Shown piece after piece: positions 36,317 to 44,433 of a stretch of DNA of 64,000 nucleotides; the stretch's first letter is position 1, and every line of letters starts with the position of its first letter. The notes under the pieces are model-generated. The model searched no databases. It had not been told where the DNA came from and was given only the letters and a program-made list of their open reading frames with translations. This DNA comes from Synechococcus sp. JA-2-3B'a(2-13). Its GTDB lineage: Bacteria; Cyanobacteriota; Cyanobacteriia; Thermostichales; Thermostichaceae. The DNA is taken from contig NC_007776.1 in assembly GCF_000013225.1 (NCBI RefSeq), forward strand, positions 2,238,501-2,302,500, in the 5' to 3' direction. The position numbers and the translations under genes were made by a program.

Positions 36317-36874
36317 ATGGCGTTGAGCGTTGAGGGGGGAAGGCCGTTGTCACATAGCTACGACGATTTTTTCACCTCCATCACAGAGGTTGGCGGGAAA
36401 AGTCCTCTTCCCAGCCAGGGCTTTGATCTGCCGGCGGATTTGTTCGATCAAGTCCCTGAACGGCCGGTGTCCCATCCGGAGTTCACCCTGTCCATCTGCC
36501 ATCCTGTCCGGCCCTGCAGCTACATCCTGCGGGAGAGTATCTACACGGTTGGACGGGATCCCTCCAACGCCATCCAGATCGTCAATCGGTTTGTCTCGCG
36601 TCACCACGCTTACCTGGTGCGGGTGCCCACCAAGTCCAACCGGACAGGGTTTACCTATTGCCTGATCGACGGCAACCGCAAGGGCCAGTCCAGTACCAAT
36701 GGGGTGTTTGTCAACGGCACGCGGGTGGCTACTCACTACCTGAGGAGCGGAGATGTCATCTATTTCGGGCCAGAGATCCGCGCCTATTTCTTCGAGGTGG
36801 CCCGCATTCTCCCTGTGAACCCCTTTGACATCGGCCCTGGCCTTGGCGAAGAGCTTCAGCTTCCCCACGCATAG
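36317..36874 (+). CDS. FHA-domain protein
   Basis: 185 aa. The forkhead-associated domain spans about residues 60-165: YTVGRDPSNAIQIVNRFVSR, then HHAYLVRVPTKSNRTGFTYC, then SSTNGVFVNGTRV. The first 55 residues are Ser/Asp-rich without a known fold. It is a longer relative of the FHA protein at 17565-17975. No kinase gene is adjacent. The start codon at 36317 is likely; no strong ribosome site was seen. Confidence 0.85.
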   Translation: MALSVEGGRPLSHSYDDFFTSITEVGGKSPLPSQGFDLPADLFDQVPERPVSHPEFTLSICHPVRPCSYILRESIYTVGRDPSNAIQIVNRFVSRHHAYLVRVPTKSNRTGFTYCLIDGNRKGQSSTNGVFVNGTRVATHYLRSGDVIYFGPEIRAYFFEVARILPVNPFDIGPGLGEELQLPHA

Positions 36875-36946
36875 GAGCTCACTGCAACTGTTGACAGACC
36901 CGAAGCTGCATCGCTAGATTAATTAAGCTGGTTAAGCAATGTGAAT

Positions 36947-37018
36947 TGGGGCATCGCCAAGCGGTAAGGCAGCGGGTTTTGGTCCCGCCATTCGGTGGTT
37001 CGAATCCATCTGCCCCAG
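36947..37018 (+). tRNA. tRNA-Gln (anticodon TTG)
   Basis: 72-nt cloverleaf. The acceptor stem pairs TGGGGCA with TGCCCCA (37011-37017), discriminator G. The anticodon stem GCGGG/CCCGC encloses the loop TTTTGGT, with anticodon TTG at 36979-36981, reading CAA and CAG. The T arm carries GGTTCGAATCC. The 3' CCA is not encoded. Confidence 0.95.
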
Positions 37019-37236
37019 CTTAAAATCCAACCGAGAGCACAAAGGCGCAAGCCCCTGGGATCCCGTGCAGACCTGGGGTTTCGGCTCTTGGCATCAGCAG
37101 GGCGGTTAACTAGGGGATTGCAGAGTCGCTTTTGCCAACGGAGGCCCTGGCTTGGCAGGACTGGCCGCGGGGAGAATGGCAACAACCAGAAACCAAGGGC
37201 GAGGGATCCGGGGTGAGCTGTTCAGGTCGATCCTTG

Positions 37237-38712
37237 ATGGTGGTGGGAACTTCTTCCCATGTGGGCAAAACCCTTTTGGTGACAGCCCTTTGTCGCATTC
37301 TCAAGAAAGCGGGAAAAAGGGTTGCCCCTTTCAAAGCTCAGAACATGTCCCTCAACGCCTATGTCACCCCAGACGGCAAAGAGATCGCCTACGCGCAGGC
37401 TCTGCAAGCTTGGGCTGCCGGGATCCCCCCTGCGGTGGAAATGAACCCGATTCTTCTGAAGCCCCAGGGCAACCTGACTTCCCAGATCGTCTTGAACGGA
37501 GTGGCGGTGGGCACCTACCGCGCCGGAGAGTATTACGAGCGCTGGTTTGCGCCGGCCTGGCAAGCGGTCAAAGAAGCCCTTGCTCGCCTGCAAAAGCAGT
37601 ACGACTGGATCCTTTGCGAGGGGGCAGGTAGCCCAGCAGAGGTGAACCTCAAACATCGGGACTTGGCAAATATGCGGGTTGCCTTGCATTTGGGATCCCC
37701 CACTTGGCTGGTGGCGGACATCGACCGAGGTGGGGCGCTGGCCCATGTGGTGGGCACACTCCAACTGCTGGAACCCGAAGAACGGGCCCTGATCCGGGGC
37801 ATTGTCATCAACAAGTTTCGGGGCTCGCGGGAACTGTTGCAGCCCGGCCTGGATTGGCTGGAAAACTACACCGGGATCCCAGTTGTCGGGGTCTTGCCTT
37901 GGGTGGACTGGGTTCTGCCCCAAGAGGATTCGATGGGAATTGCAGCCAACCCCCTGCTTTGGGAAGATCGCCGCGACCGAGCCGGTGGCCAAGCCCTGAG
38001 GGAAGGGCGCCTGGAGATTGCTGTGGTGCGTTTGCCCCAGGTGGCCAATTTCTCGGATTTTGACCCCTTGTTGGCGGAGCCCACCGTCCATCTGCGCTGG
38101 GTTCACCCCGGCCAAAGTTTGGGATCCCCGGATGTGGTCATCCTGCCCGGCAGCAAAACCACCCTCAACGATCTGTTCGCGTTGCAAAAGACCGGCTTGG
38201 CCGAGCAACTGCGCCAATACTCTGGCCATATCGTCGGCATTTGCGGCGGACTGCAAATGTTGGGAGAAACCATCGCCGATCCCGAAGGCTGGGAGGGGAT
38301 CGCCGGCACCTACTCGGGGTTGGGCTTTCTCCCTTTGACCACCGTTTTACAGCCCACCAAGGTCACCCAGCAGGTACAGACCCAAAGCCGATGGCCTGCC
38401 CTGGCCCCCATCCAGGGGTACGAAATTCATCAGGGATCCACCCAGGCGGATCCCTCTGGCTGCCTGCCGCTGTTCGACCGGGAGAACCTGGGCTGGCGGG
38501 ATCCCACGGGTCGGATTTGGGGCAGCTATCTGCATGGCCTGTTTGACAACCACCTGTGGCGGCGACAATGGCTGAACTGGCTGCGCCGACAAAAAGGCTG
38601 GGATCCCTTGCCGGAGCTGGAGGGCCACTATGCTCAGCAGCGGGAGCAATTGCTGGAGCGCCTGGCCGATCTGTGGCAGCCTCACCTGGACTTGGGCCTG
38701 TTGATGGAATAG
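37237..38712 (+). CDS. cobQ: Cobyric acid synthase CobQ
   Basis: Glutamine-dependent amidation of four side chains of adenosylcobyrinic diamide in vitamin B12 synthesis. The ATG at 37237 gives 491 aa, the usual length, and begins at the P-loop (MVVGTSSHVGKTLLVTALCR). An open stretch back to 37132 is not family-like. Further motifs are PFKAQNMSLNAYVTPDGKEI, ICEGAGSPAEVNL, VADIDRGGALAHVVG and the glutaminase Cys in IVGICGGLQMLGETI with the His in YEIHQGS. Another B12 gene, cobI, is at 55.3 kb. Confidence 0.94.
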   Translation: MVVGTSSHVGKTLLVTALCRILKKAGKRVAPFKAQNMSLNAYVTPDGKEIAYAQALQAWAAGIPPAVEMNPILLKPQGNLTSQIVLNGVAVGTYRAGEYYERWFAPAWQAVKEALARLQKQYDWILCEGAGSPAEVNLKHRDLANMRVALHLGSPTWLVADIDRGGALAHVVGTLQLLEPEERALIRGIVINKFRGSRELLQPGLDWLENYTGIPVVGVLPWVDWVLPQEDSMGIAANPLLWEDRRDRAGGQALREGRLEIAVVRLPQVANFSDFDPLLAEPTVHLRWVHPGQSLGSPDVVILPGSKTTLNDLFALQKTGLAEQLRQYSGHIVGICGGLQMLGETIADPEGWEGIAGTYSGLGFLPLTTVLQPTKVTQQVQTQSRWPALAPIQGYEIHQGSTQADPSGCLPLFDRENLGWRDPTGRIWGSYLHGLFDNHLWRRQWLNWLRRQKGWDPLPELEGHYAQQREQLLERLADLWQPHLDLGLLME

Positions 38713-38726
38713 CCGCTCCGAAAGAC

Positions 38727-39932
38727 TTATGCAACGCTGAACAAAACAGAACTTTGCCCAGCATCGCTGCTTTCTTCCTGCTTCAGCGACCCATGACTGG
38801 CGGCAGAGTTCACCTCCACCGCCCCGCCAGAGGGATCTCCACAGGCGTTACTTCCCCGCGAGCTGCAGGTAGTTAGATACCACTGGGCTAGGTTGATGGC
38901 TGCATTCAAGTCGCGGTCTAGCTCCAGACCACAACACGGGCAGCGAAATACCCGCTCGCTGAGTGGCATCTTCTGTTTGTGGCCACACCCTGAACACAGT
39001 TGGCTGGACGGATAAAACCTATCCGCCACCACCACCTGACAGCCGTAGAGTTGGGCCTTGTACTCTAGCTGTCGCCGAAACTCGTAGAACCCACAGTCTG
39101 ACAGCGCTCCTGCCAACTTGCGGTTCTTAAGCAGGTTCTTCACCTGCAAGCCCTCAATCACCACCACCCGATACTTCTTGGCCAGGTAAGTCGTTAGCTT
39201 GTGCAGATTGTCTTGCCGAATGTCTGCCACCCGCTTGTGGGCCCTGCCTAACTGCACCACCGCCTTCTTACGGTTAGCGGATCCCTTCTGCTTGCGACTC
39301 AGCCGCCGTTGCAGTTTGGTCAGACGCCTCCTCGCCTTACGGTAGGGCTTTGGATTCTCGAATACTTCCCCGTCGGAGCAGGTGGCCAAGTGATGGATCC
39401 CTAAGTCCACTCCCACAACTTCCCCGGTCTTCTCCACTTGAGGCGCTGGAGCTTCATATTTGAAGGAGATGTACCAGTGTCCGGCGCGAAGACTGATGAC
39501 CACGTTCTTGGGTGTGGTCGCCGGAAGTAACTCTGCACAGCGCAGCCAACCGAAGATAGGCACCTTGATGCGGTCGCCAGAAATGCGGATGCTGCCTTCT
39601 AGGTAAAAGCTGTCTCGCACTCCCTTGCGTTTGAAGCGGGGGAACTTCCCCAACCCACCCCGCCAGCGCTTAAAGGCTTGCTCCAAGTTGCGTAATGCCT
39701 GCTGAGGAGCGCATTTGGAGACCTGGTAGTACCAGGGGTTTTCCTTCTTAACCTCGGCTACCAGGCGCTTGTGCAGGTCAATGGCGGTGGGGAGTTTCTG
39801 CCGGTTCTCCAGGGCTTGCCGACAGATGGCCAGGCCCCAGTTGTAGGCGTGACGGGCTACCCCAGCGTGCTGAGCGGCTAGGGTCTTCTGCCGGTTATTC
39901 AGCTCTAAGCGGGTGCGGAATCCAAGCAGCAT
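38727..39932 (-). CDS. tnpB: TnpB RNA-guided nuclease (second lineage)
   Basis: 401-aa TnpB with intact RuvC residues: D176 (VGVDLGIHHLA), E260 (VVVIEGLQVKNL) and the Asp pair in DRDLNAAINLA; zinc-finger Cys at 313, 316, 331 and 334. The C-terminal tail after residue 352 (NACGDPSGGAVEVNSAASHG) is typical where the gene runs into its element's right end, 15 bp from the cobQ stop. Its ATG (39932) touches the left end of a short element of the other family, inserted at 39933. No ribosome site remains upstream, so expression is doubtful. No tnpA nearby. Two GGATCC sites occur inside. Confidence 0.88.
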   Translation of the reverse strand: MLLGFRTRLELNNRQKTLAAQHAGVARHAYNWGLAICRQALENRQKLPTAIDLHKRLVAEVKKENPWYYQVSKCAPQQALRNLEQAFKRWRGGLGKFPRFKRKGVRDSFYLEGSIRISGDRIKVPIFGWLRCAELLPATTPKNVVISLRAGHWYISFKYEAPAPQVEKTGEVVGVDLGIHHLATCSDGEVFENPKPYRKARRRLTKLQRRLSRKQKGSANRKKAVVQLGRAHKRVADIRQDNLHKLTTYLAKKYRVVVIEGLQVKNLLKNRKLAGALSDCGFYEFRRQLEYKAQLYGCQVVVADRFYPSSQLCSGCGHKQKMPLSERVFRCPCCGLELDRDLNAAINLAQWYLTTCSSRGSNACGDPSGGAVEVNSAASHGSLKQEESSDAGQSSVLFSVA

Positions 39933-39992
39933 TCAGATAGAAATTGCAGGAGCCCCGTACGGTACCCGTAGGGTCAGTGTCGGGAGGAATGC

Positions 39993-39998
39993 TATAAT
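39993..39998 (+). promoter_or_regulatory. Extended -10 promoter element in short copy C
   Basis: TGCTATAAT: a perfect TATAAT with the extended TGn motif. The same sequence occurs in copy D. There is no good -35 hexamer 16-18 bp upstream. It would start a transcript near 40005 that runs to the right end of the element. Confidence 0.5.
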
Positions 39999-40004
39999 GG
40001 TACT

Positions 40005-40152
40005 GCGGGCACCAGAAACAGCTTTTAGGGCACTGGTAACGGTCGATTGGGGGTGCAGTAAACCACCCCAGAGGCTCGTGGTTGGCTTGCTAACTGCAGG
40101 GCTACTAAAAGCCCGCTCCGTACCGCCTAGCGGTTGGTGTCGGGTAGTTTAC
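40005..40152 (+). ncRNA. Candidate omega (guide) RNA, copy C
   Basis: About 148 nt from the predicted start to the right end. Hairpins visible: GGGCT/AGCCC around TACTAAA, and ACCGC/GCGGT around CTA. The guide would begin ATAGCCGCGGCC at 40153. Size and placement fit known TnpB guide RNAs; transcription is not shown by sequence. Confidence 0.42.
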
Positions 40153-40263
40153 ATAGCCGCGGCCAACATGCTTAGTTTAATGGCTATTTCGGTTCCGCAA
40201 AGTAACCAATTGTTCAGCAGATCGGGGACTAGAGGCAGCCCCTGTAGCTTGTTCGCGAAAGCG

Positions 40264-41574
40264 TCACGCAGCGGTAAGGGCGCGATCCAACAATTCCATC
40301 GGGTGATAGATGGGGATCCCGGCTTTGCCCTGTAGGCGCAGATGTTTCTGGATTTGTAGGCGGCAGCCGATATTGGCGGAGACGATCCCCTGGGCGCCAG
40401 TGTTGAGCAAGTTCGTCACCTTCTGGGATCCCAGCTCATCCGCCACCTGGGGTTGCAACAGGTTATAGACGCCGGAGCTACCACAGCAGAGGGCGGCATC
40501 GACGGGATCCCGCAGCTCCAGCCCTGGGATTTGCCGCAGCAGGTGTCGGGGTTCCTGGCTGAGCCGCTGCCCATGCAGCATGTGACAGGCATCCTGGTAG
40601 ACCAGCACCAGGGGTTCCGGCTGTAGCGGATGTAGAGGAGCCGTTAACCCCACCTGAGCGAGAAACTCCTGAATGTCCTTGACCTGGGCGGCAAATCGGG
40701 CTGCCTTCTCTTTGTAGTCGGGATCCCTGGCCAATAGGTGGCCATAGTCTTTCAGGGTATGTCCGCAGCCGGAAGCGGTGATCAGAATGGCATCCAACTC
40801 GTAATCGGCAAAGGCATCGATCATCTGGCGGGCCAGGGTTTCCGCCTGCTGCAGTTGCCCTTGATGGTGGGGCAAGGCCGCACAACAGCCCTGGACAGGC
40901 GGGATCACCACCTCACAGCCGTTGTGGGTCAAGACGCGAATGCTGGCCTCATTTACCTGTGGGGCAAACAGGCGCTGCACGCAGCCCAAAATGAGTCCCA
41001 CCCGAAAACGGCGTTCTCCCACCGCCGGGATCCGCTCAGGGTAACGCTTGGGCAGCAGTTGCTCCACCTCCAGGGGGGGCATCAGGGATTCCATGGCCGC
41101 CAAACGCGGGGAGACCTTTTCCAGACCCTTTCGGATCCAAGCGCCGATCCCCATTTTTTGGTACAGCCAGAGAGGCCACAGCAGCGGTTGCAGCCGCTCC
41201 GGGTAAGGAAACACCGAGAAGATGAACTGGCGGTAAAGCCGATCCCAAAAACTGCGGGAGTAGTTGCGCTCAATCTGCGGGCGGGTGGCGGCAATTAAGC
41301 GGTCATATTGCACCCCCGATGGACAGGCCGTAACACAGGCCAAACAGCCCAAGCAACTGTCGAAGTGGGAAACCACTGCCGCTGAGAGAGAGATTTGGCC
41401 CTGATTGAGGGCGTCCATCTGGTAGATGCGGCCCCGCGGCGAGTCCGTCTCTTTGCCGATTACACGGTAGCTGGGGCAGGTGGTCAGGCAAAACCCACAA
41501 TGCACACAGGCATCGATCAGCTTCGGATCCGGGGGATCCACCCCATCAAAACCCGGCCCTTGCGATAAACTCAT
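40264..41574 (-). CDS. glcF: Glycolate oxidase iron-sulfur subunit
   Basis: Electron-transfer subunit of glycolate dehydrogenase, which oxidises photorespiratory glycolate to glyoxylate. 436 aa. Two 4Fe-4S motifs lie at the N-terminus: CVHCGFCLTTCPSY and CLGCLACVTACPSG. Two CCG-domain motifs follow (VQGCCAALPHHQGQ and ALCCGSSGVYNLLQPQ). The catalytic glcD/glcE subunits are not in this window. The related LutA-type subunits are shorter, so GlcF is preferred. Confidence 0.92.
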   Translation of the reverse strand: MSLSQGPGFDGVDPPDPKLIDACVHCGFCLTTCPSYRVIGKETDSPRGRIYQMDALNQGQISLSAAVVSHFDSCLGCLACVTACPSGVQYDRLIAATRPQIERNYSRSFWDRLYRQFIFSVFPYPERLQPLLWPLWLYQKMGIGAWIRKGLEKVSPRLAAMESLMPPLEVEQLLPKRYPERIPAVGERRFRVGLILGCVQRLFAPQVNEASIRVLTHNGCEVVIPPVQGCCAALPHHQGQLQQAETLARQMIDAFADYELDAILITASGCGHTLKDYGHLLARDPDYKEKAARFAAQVKDIQEFLAQVGLTAPLHPLQPEPLVLVYQDACHMLHGQRLSQEPRHLLRQIPGLELRDPVDAALCCGSSGVYNLLQPQVADELGSQKVTNLLNTGAQGIVSANIGCRLQIQKHLRLQGKAGIPIYHPMELLDRALTAA

Positions 41575-41742
41575 TGGCTTCGACCTATCGCGCTCTCAGC
41601 TCTACATGGCCATGCAGGGAGACAATTGGCAGCTTGCCATCCTGCCTGCAGTTTTTCTGCATCTTAATCCCAGAGTGAGGGGGTTGATTACATCCCACGG
41701 CAGAGCAAAGCTGCCAGGCCTGGCCAGAGCCTCCCAAAAAGG

Positions 41743-44433
41743 TCAGCTCCCGCCCTTGGGAGGCGGCACCCGGAAGCCACTTGGCAGCTTCTCGCCCTGG
41801 GCAGCCGCTTCCAGCGCCGCTAGGAGGAAGGCTTCGAATTGACGCACCGCCCCTAGGTCGAAGTACAGGTGCGTTTTGGCTGCTGCTACAGCCTTGCTGG
41901 CAAAAGCGAGGCAGCGTTCTTGGTCACGAGCAAAAGCAAGGGCTGTGGGCGCATAGTCCTCGATGGAGGGGGCAATAGGCGCAATCTCGGCGATCCCCAT
42001 CTGCTCGTAGGCTGCTGCCACAAAACGCCCACGGGCAAAGCGCCCAGGCCAGGTGACAATTGGTTTGCCGTAAGCCATGGACTCGTAGAGAGTGTTGCCT
42101 GAGCCGAAATGAATGGGATCCAGCAAAACATTACAGTGGGCCACCAAAGCCATGAAGCGATCAAGCGGCTGGCGCGGCAGGAAGCAGACCCGTTCGTTGA
42201 GGATAGGGGCACTCTTTGCCCAGCGCGCCCTGAGCTGCTCGCTCCAAGCCTTGGCGGGGATCTCAAGCATGACAATGTGGCCCTCGGGGTCGCCCTCAGC
42301 AATGGCTGCTAGCACCGCGTCGAAGTCAGGGTGCAGCTTAAACAAAGCTTGAGGGCAGCCGTAGAGCCGGCCGTGCTCTGGCAGGCCCAGTTCTGTGCGG
42401 GAGGGAATTGACGTTGGCAAGCTGAAAAGTTGGTAGCAAAAGGGGAGGCGGGTAAAACGCACCAAGCACTCACTGTAGTAGGCTTCTGCTCCTTCCGGTT
42501 CCATCGGCGCATCTCCCCCTAGGAAGTAATCAACTGTATCGATGCCGGTGGTATCCGGATGGCCGTAACTAACCATCTGCACAGGCGCAAGCCGCGCATA
42601 GGCCAGAAAGTAGGTGGATGGCCACATGCCAATGTCGGGGTAGAAGAGGGCATCGAGTTCAAGGGCTGCAACTTGTGCTTGCCACTGGGGAAGTCGACCG
42701 CTGAGGGTCACCGTTCGGTCGCAAGCAGCTTCCAACCTAGCTCGCAGTTGGTCACGCTTGGCTTGTGGTGGGTAGATGAGGATGACCTCAAAGCGGGAAC
42801 GGTCAAGCTGAACCAGAAGGCCCTGGTAGAGCTTGCCGATGGTGTGGTTGACAAGCAACTGGGAGCAAAAGCCAACCCGGATGCGCCGACCTGTAGGGAA
42901 CTGCCAGCGGGCAACATGCGGCGCTTCAAAGTTCAACTGCGGCGCCTTAGCCCGAAAGAGCCGACAGAGACCTTCCATGAGCGCTCGGTCGTCGGCGTTG
43001 TGGTAGGCAAGGTAGAAGGAACGAGGGTCGCTGAAGTATTGGGTTGGGTCGGTCAAGGTTCCAGGCAGGTCCAGCAGAGCGTTAAGGCCCTCCCGATAGC
43101 GAGCTCGCCAGTGGGCAATGGCCGCTTGGGACTCGGGGATGGCTGGTAAGCGAAGCCGACCCGCAATCTGGGTGGCAAGGATCCGCTCGGCCGCATCGGA
43201 GGGCTGGGGTCTACATTGGCGGGCCGCCTGTAACACTTCCTCAGCTTCCCCATCCTTTCCTTGAGCTGCCAAAGCAAAGGCCAAAGCTAGATGGGCGTCG
43301 AAGTGGTGCGGCTTTTTCTGCAGGGCAAGGCGCGCACAGCTTTCTGCTTCTTGGAGTTGGTCAGAAAACCCGTAGACTTCTGCCTTTGCCAGGAGGCTCT
43401 CAACAAAGTGGGGACAAAGGGTTAGGGCTTTGTCAAAGTAATCCAGCGCCTTGGGAAAGTCATAGTTAGCTACGGCCAATCGTCCAAGGCAGTAGAGTGC
43501 TTCTACCCGCTGTGGGTTGAACTGCAGTGCCGCTTGGTAGGCGCTTGCAGCTCGCTCCCTTTCGCCACTTCCCAACAGCGCACTTCCATAGTTGACCCAA
43601 GCGTCGGCATAGGTTGGGTTAAGCTCAATTGCCCGCAAGGCAACCGCTTGCGCTTCAGGCCATTTGCCAATCTCTTGCAACAGAGCTGAAAAATTGCTGT
43701 ATATCTCGGCATCCTCGGGATAAGCCAGCAGTGCCTGCCGGAAGAGAGCTTCATTTTCCTCATAGCGCTCTTGGGCATGAAGAGATAGGGCCAGGGCAAG
43801 CAGGGCCTCGCGCTGATTGGGCTCAATGGCAAGAGCCCGCCGAGCTGCCTCTTCCGCTGCCACTGCCTCCCCCTGTTTCCAGCGCACCTGGGCAATAATG
43901 GCCCAGGCCAGGGCAAGACCTGGGTTTTTGGCAAGTAGCCGCTGGGCTTTTTCCAAAACAAGGGCTAGGTTGCCACTGTTGTAGGCAGCTGCTGCTTCCT
44001 GTAGCTCGCTGGCTTCTTCCTCGGTGGGGGGCTGCGTTGCTGGCAGAGGGTCAGGAGAGGGAGCTTCTCCCTTCAGGGTGGCGGCCGCTAGCCGCGCAGT
44101 TAGCTCGACAACAGCGGGCCCTTCCAAACCGTGGGCGCACGCTTCGGCAAGAACCCGCTCGGCCTCCCCGTATTCACCACACTCCAGCAGGGCTTCAACC
44201 AAAGCTAGCCAATATTGACCAACCGTTGGATTGGCGCTGACTGCCGTCACCAAATGGGACAGTGCCGACCGGGGCTGCCCCCGCTGACGGGCAAGTTGGC
44301 CCAGAAGGTGGTGGGCGTAGTGGTGGCGGGGGGCAACCTGCAGGATGGCCCGATAGAGCCGCTCTGCTTCTTCCAGGTGCCCCTGCTGGTGGTGGTCAAT
44401 AGCTTGCTGCAGAAGGTTGCTTAGCTCCATCAT
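41743..44433 (-). CDS. TPR / O-GlcNAc-transferase-like glycosyltransferase (GT41)
   Basis: 896 aa. Residues about 1-420 are tetratricopeptide repeats (for example AIDHHQQGHLEEAERLYRAI and AVALRAIELNPTYADAWVNY). Residues about 500-870 form the GT41/SPINDLY-type catalytic region: RRIRVGFCSQLLVNHTIGKL, SYGHPDTTGIDTVDYFLGGD, then FLPRQPLDRFMALVAHCNVL and DPIHFGSGNTLYESMAYGKP. The first base of its ATG lies within the preceding methyltransferase's stop (4-bp overlap), so the two are coupled. Probably glycosylates a protein or an extracellular glycan; the acceptor is unknown. Only two GGATCC sites were seen in 2.7 kb, low for this genome. Confidence 0.88.
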   Translation of the reverse strand: MMELSNLLQQAIDHHQQGHLEEAERLYRAILQVAPRHHYAHHLLGQLARQRGQPRSALSHLVTAVSANPTVGQYWLALVEALLECGEYGEAERVLAEACAHGLEGPAVVELTARLAAATLKGEAPSPDPLPATQPPTEEEASELQEAAAAYNSGNLALVLEKAQRLLAKNPGLALAWAIIAQVRWKQGEAVAAEEAARRALAIEPNQREALLALALSLHAQERYEENEALFRQALLAYPEDAEIYSNFSALLQEIGKWPEAQAVALRAIELNPTYADAWVNYGSALLGSGERERAASAYQAALQFNPQRVEALYCLGRLAVANYDFPKALDYFDKALTLCPHFVESLLAKAEVYGFSDQLQEAESCARLALQKKPHHFDAHLALAFALAAQGKDGEAEEVLQAARQCRPQPSDAAERILATQIAGRLRLPAIPESQAAIAHWRARYREGLNALLDLPGTLTDPTQYFSDPRSFYLAYHNADDRALMEGLCRLFRAKAPQLNFEAPHVARWQFPTGRRIRVGFCSQLLVNHTIGKLYQGLLVQLDRSRFEVILIYPPQAKRDQLRARLEAACDRTVTLSGRLPQWQAQVAALELDALFYPDIGMWPSTYFLAYARLAPVQMVSYGHPDTTGIDTVDYFLGGDAPMEPEGAEAYYSECLVRFTRLPFCYQLFSLPTSIPSRTELGLPEHGRLYGCPQALFKLHPDFDAVLAAIAEGDPEGHIVMLEIPAKAWSEQLRARWAKSAPILNERVCFLPRQPLDRFMALVAHCNVLLDPIHFGSGNTLYESMAYGKPIVTWPGRFARGRFVAAAYEQMGIAEIAPIAPSIEDYAPTALAFARDQERCLAFASKAVAAAKTHLYFDLGAVRQFEAFLLAALEAAAQGEKLPSGFRVPPPKGGS

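Larger units (their letters stand above)
39933..40152 (+). mobile_element. Short tnpB-less element (family copy C)
   Basis: 220-bp element. The left end TCAGATAGAAATTGCAGG starts at 39933, and the right end GGGTAGTTTAC finishes at 40152. The left half keeps the GTAGGGTCAGTGTCGGGAGG segment of the tnpB copy, followed by TGCTATAAT. The body (CACCAGAAACAGC to GGGGGTGCA) is shared with copies B and D but not with the tnpB copy. It abuts the start codon of the second tnpB. Confidence 0.87.

Noticed and set aside
37222-38256. 344-codon minus-strand frame opposite cobQ
   Set aside because: cobQ on the other strand is complete with P-loop and glutaminase motifs.
8872-40152. A tnpA transposase for the two tnpB genes
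   Set aside because: No frame with the HUH and Tyr motifs of TnpA was seen next to either tnpB, nor of a serine recombinase of the IS607 type.
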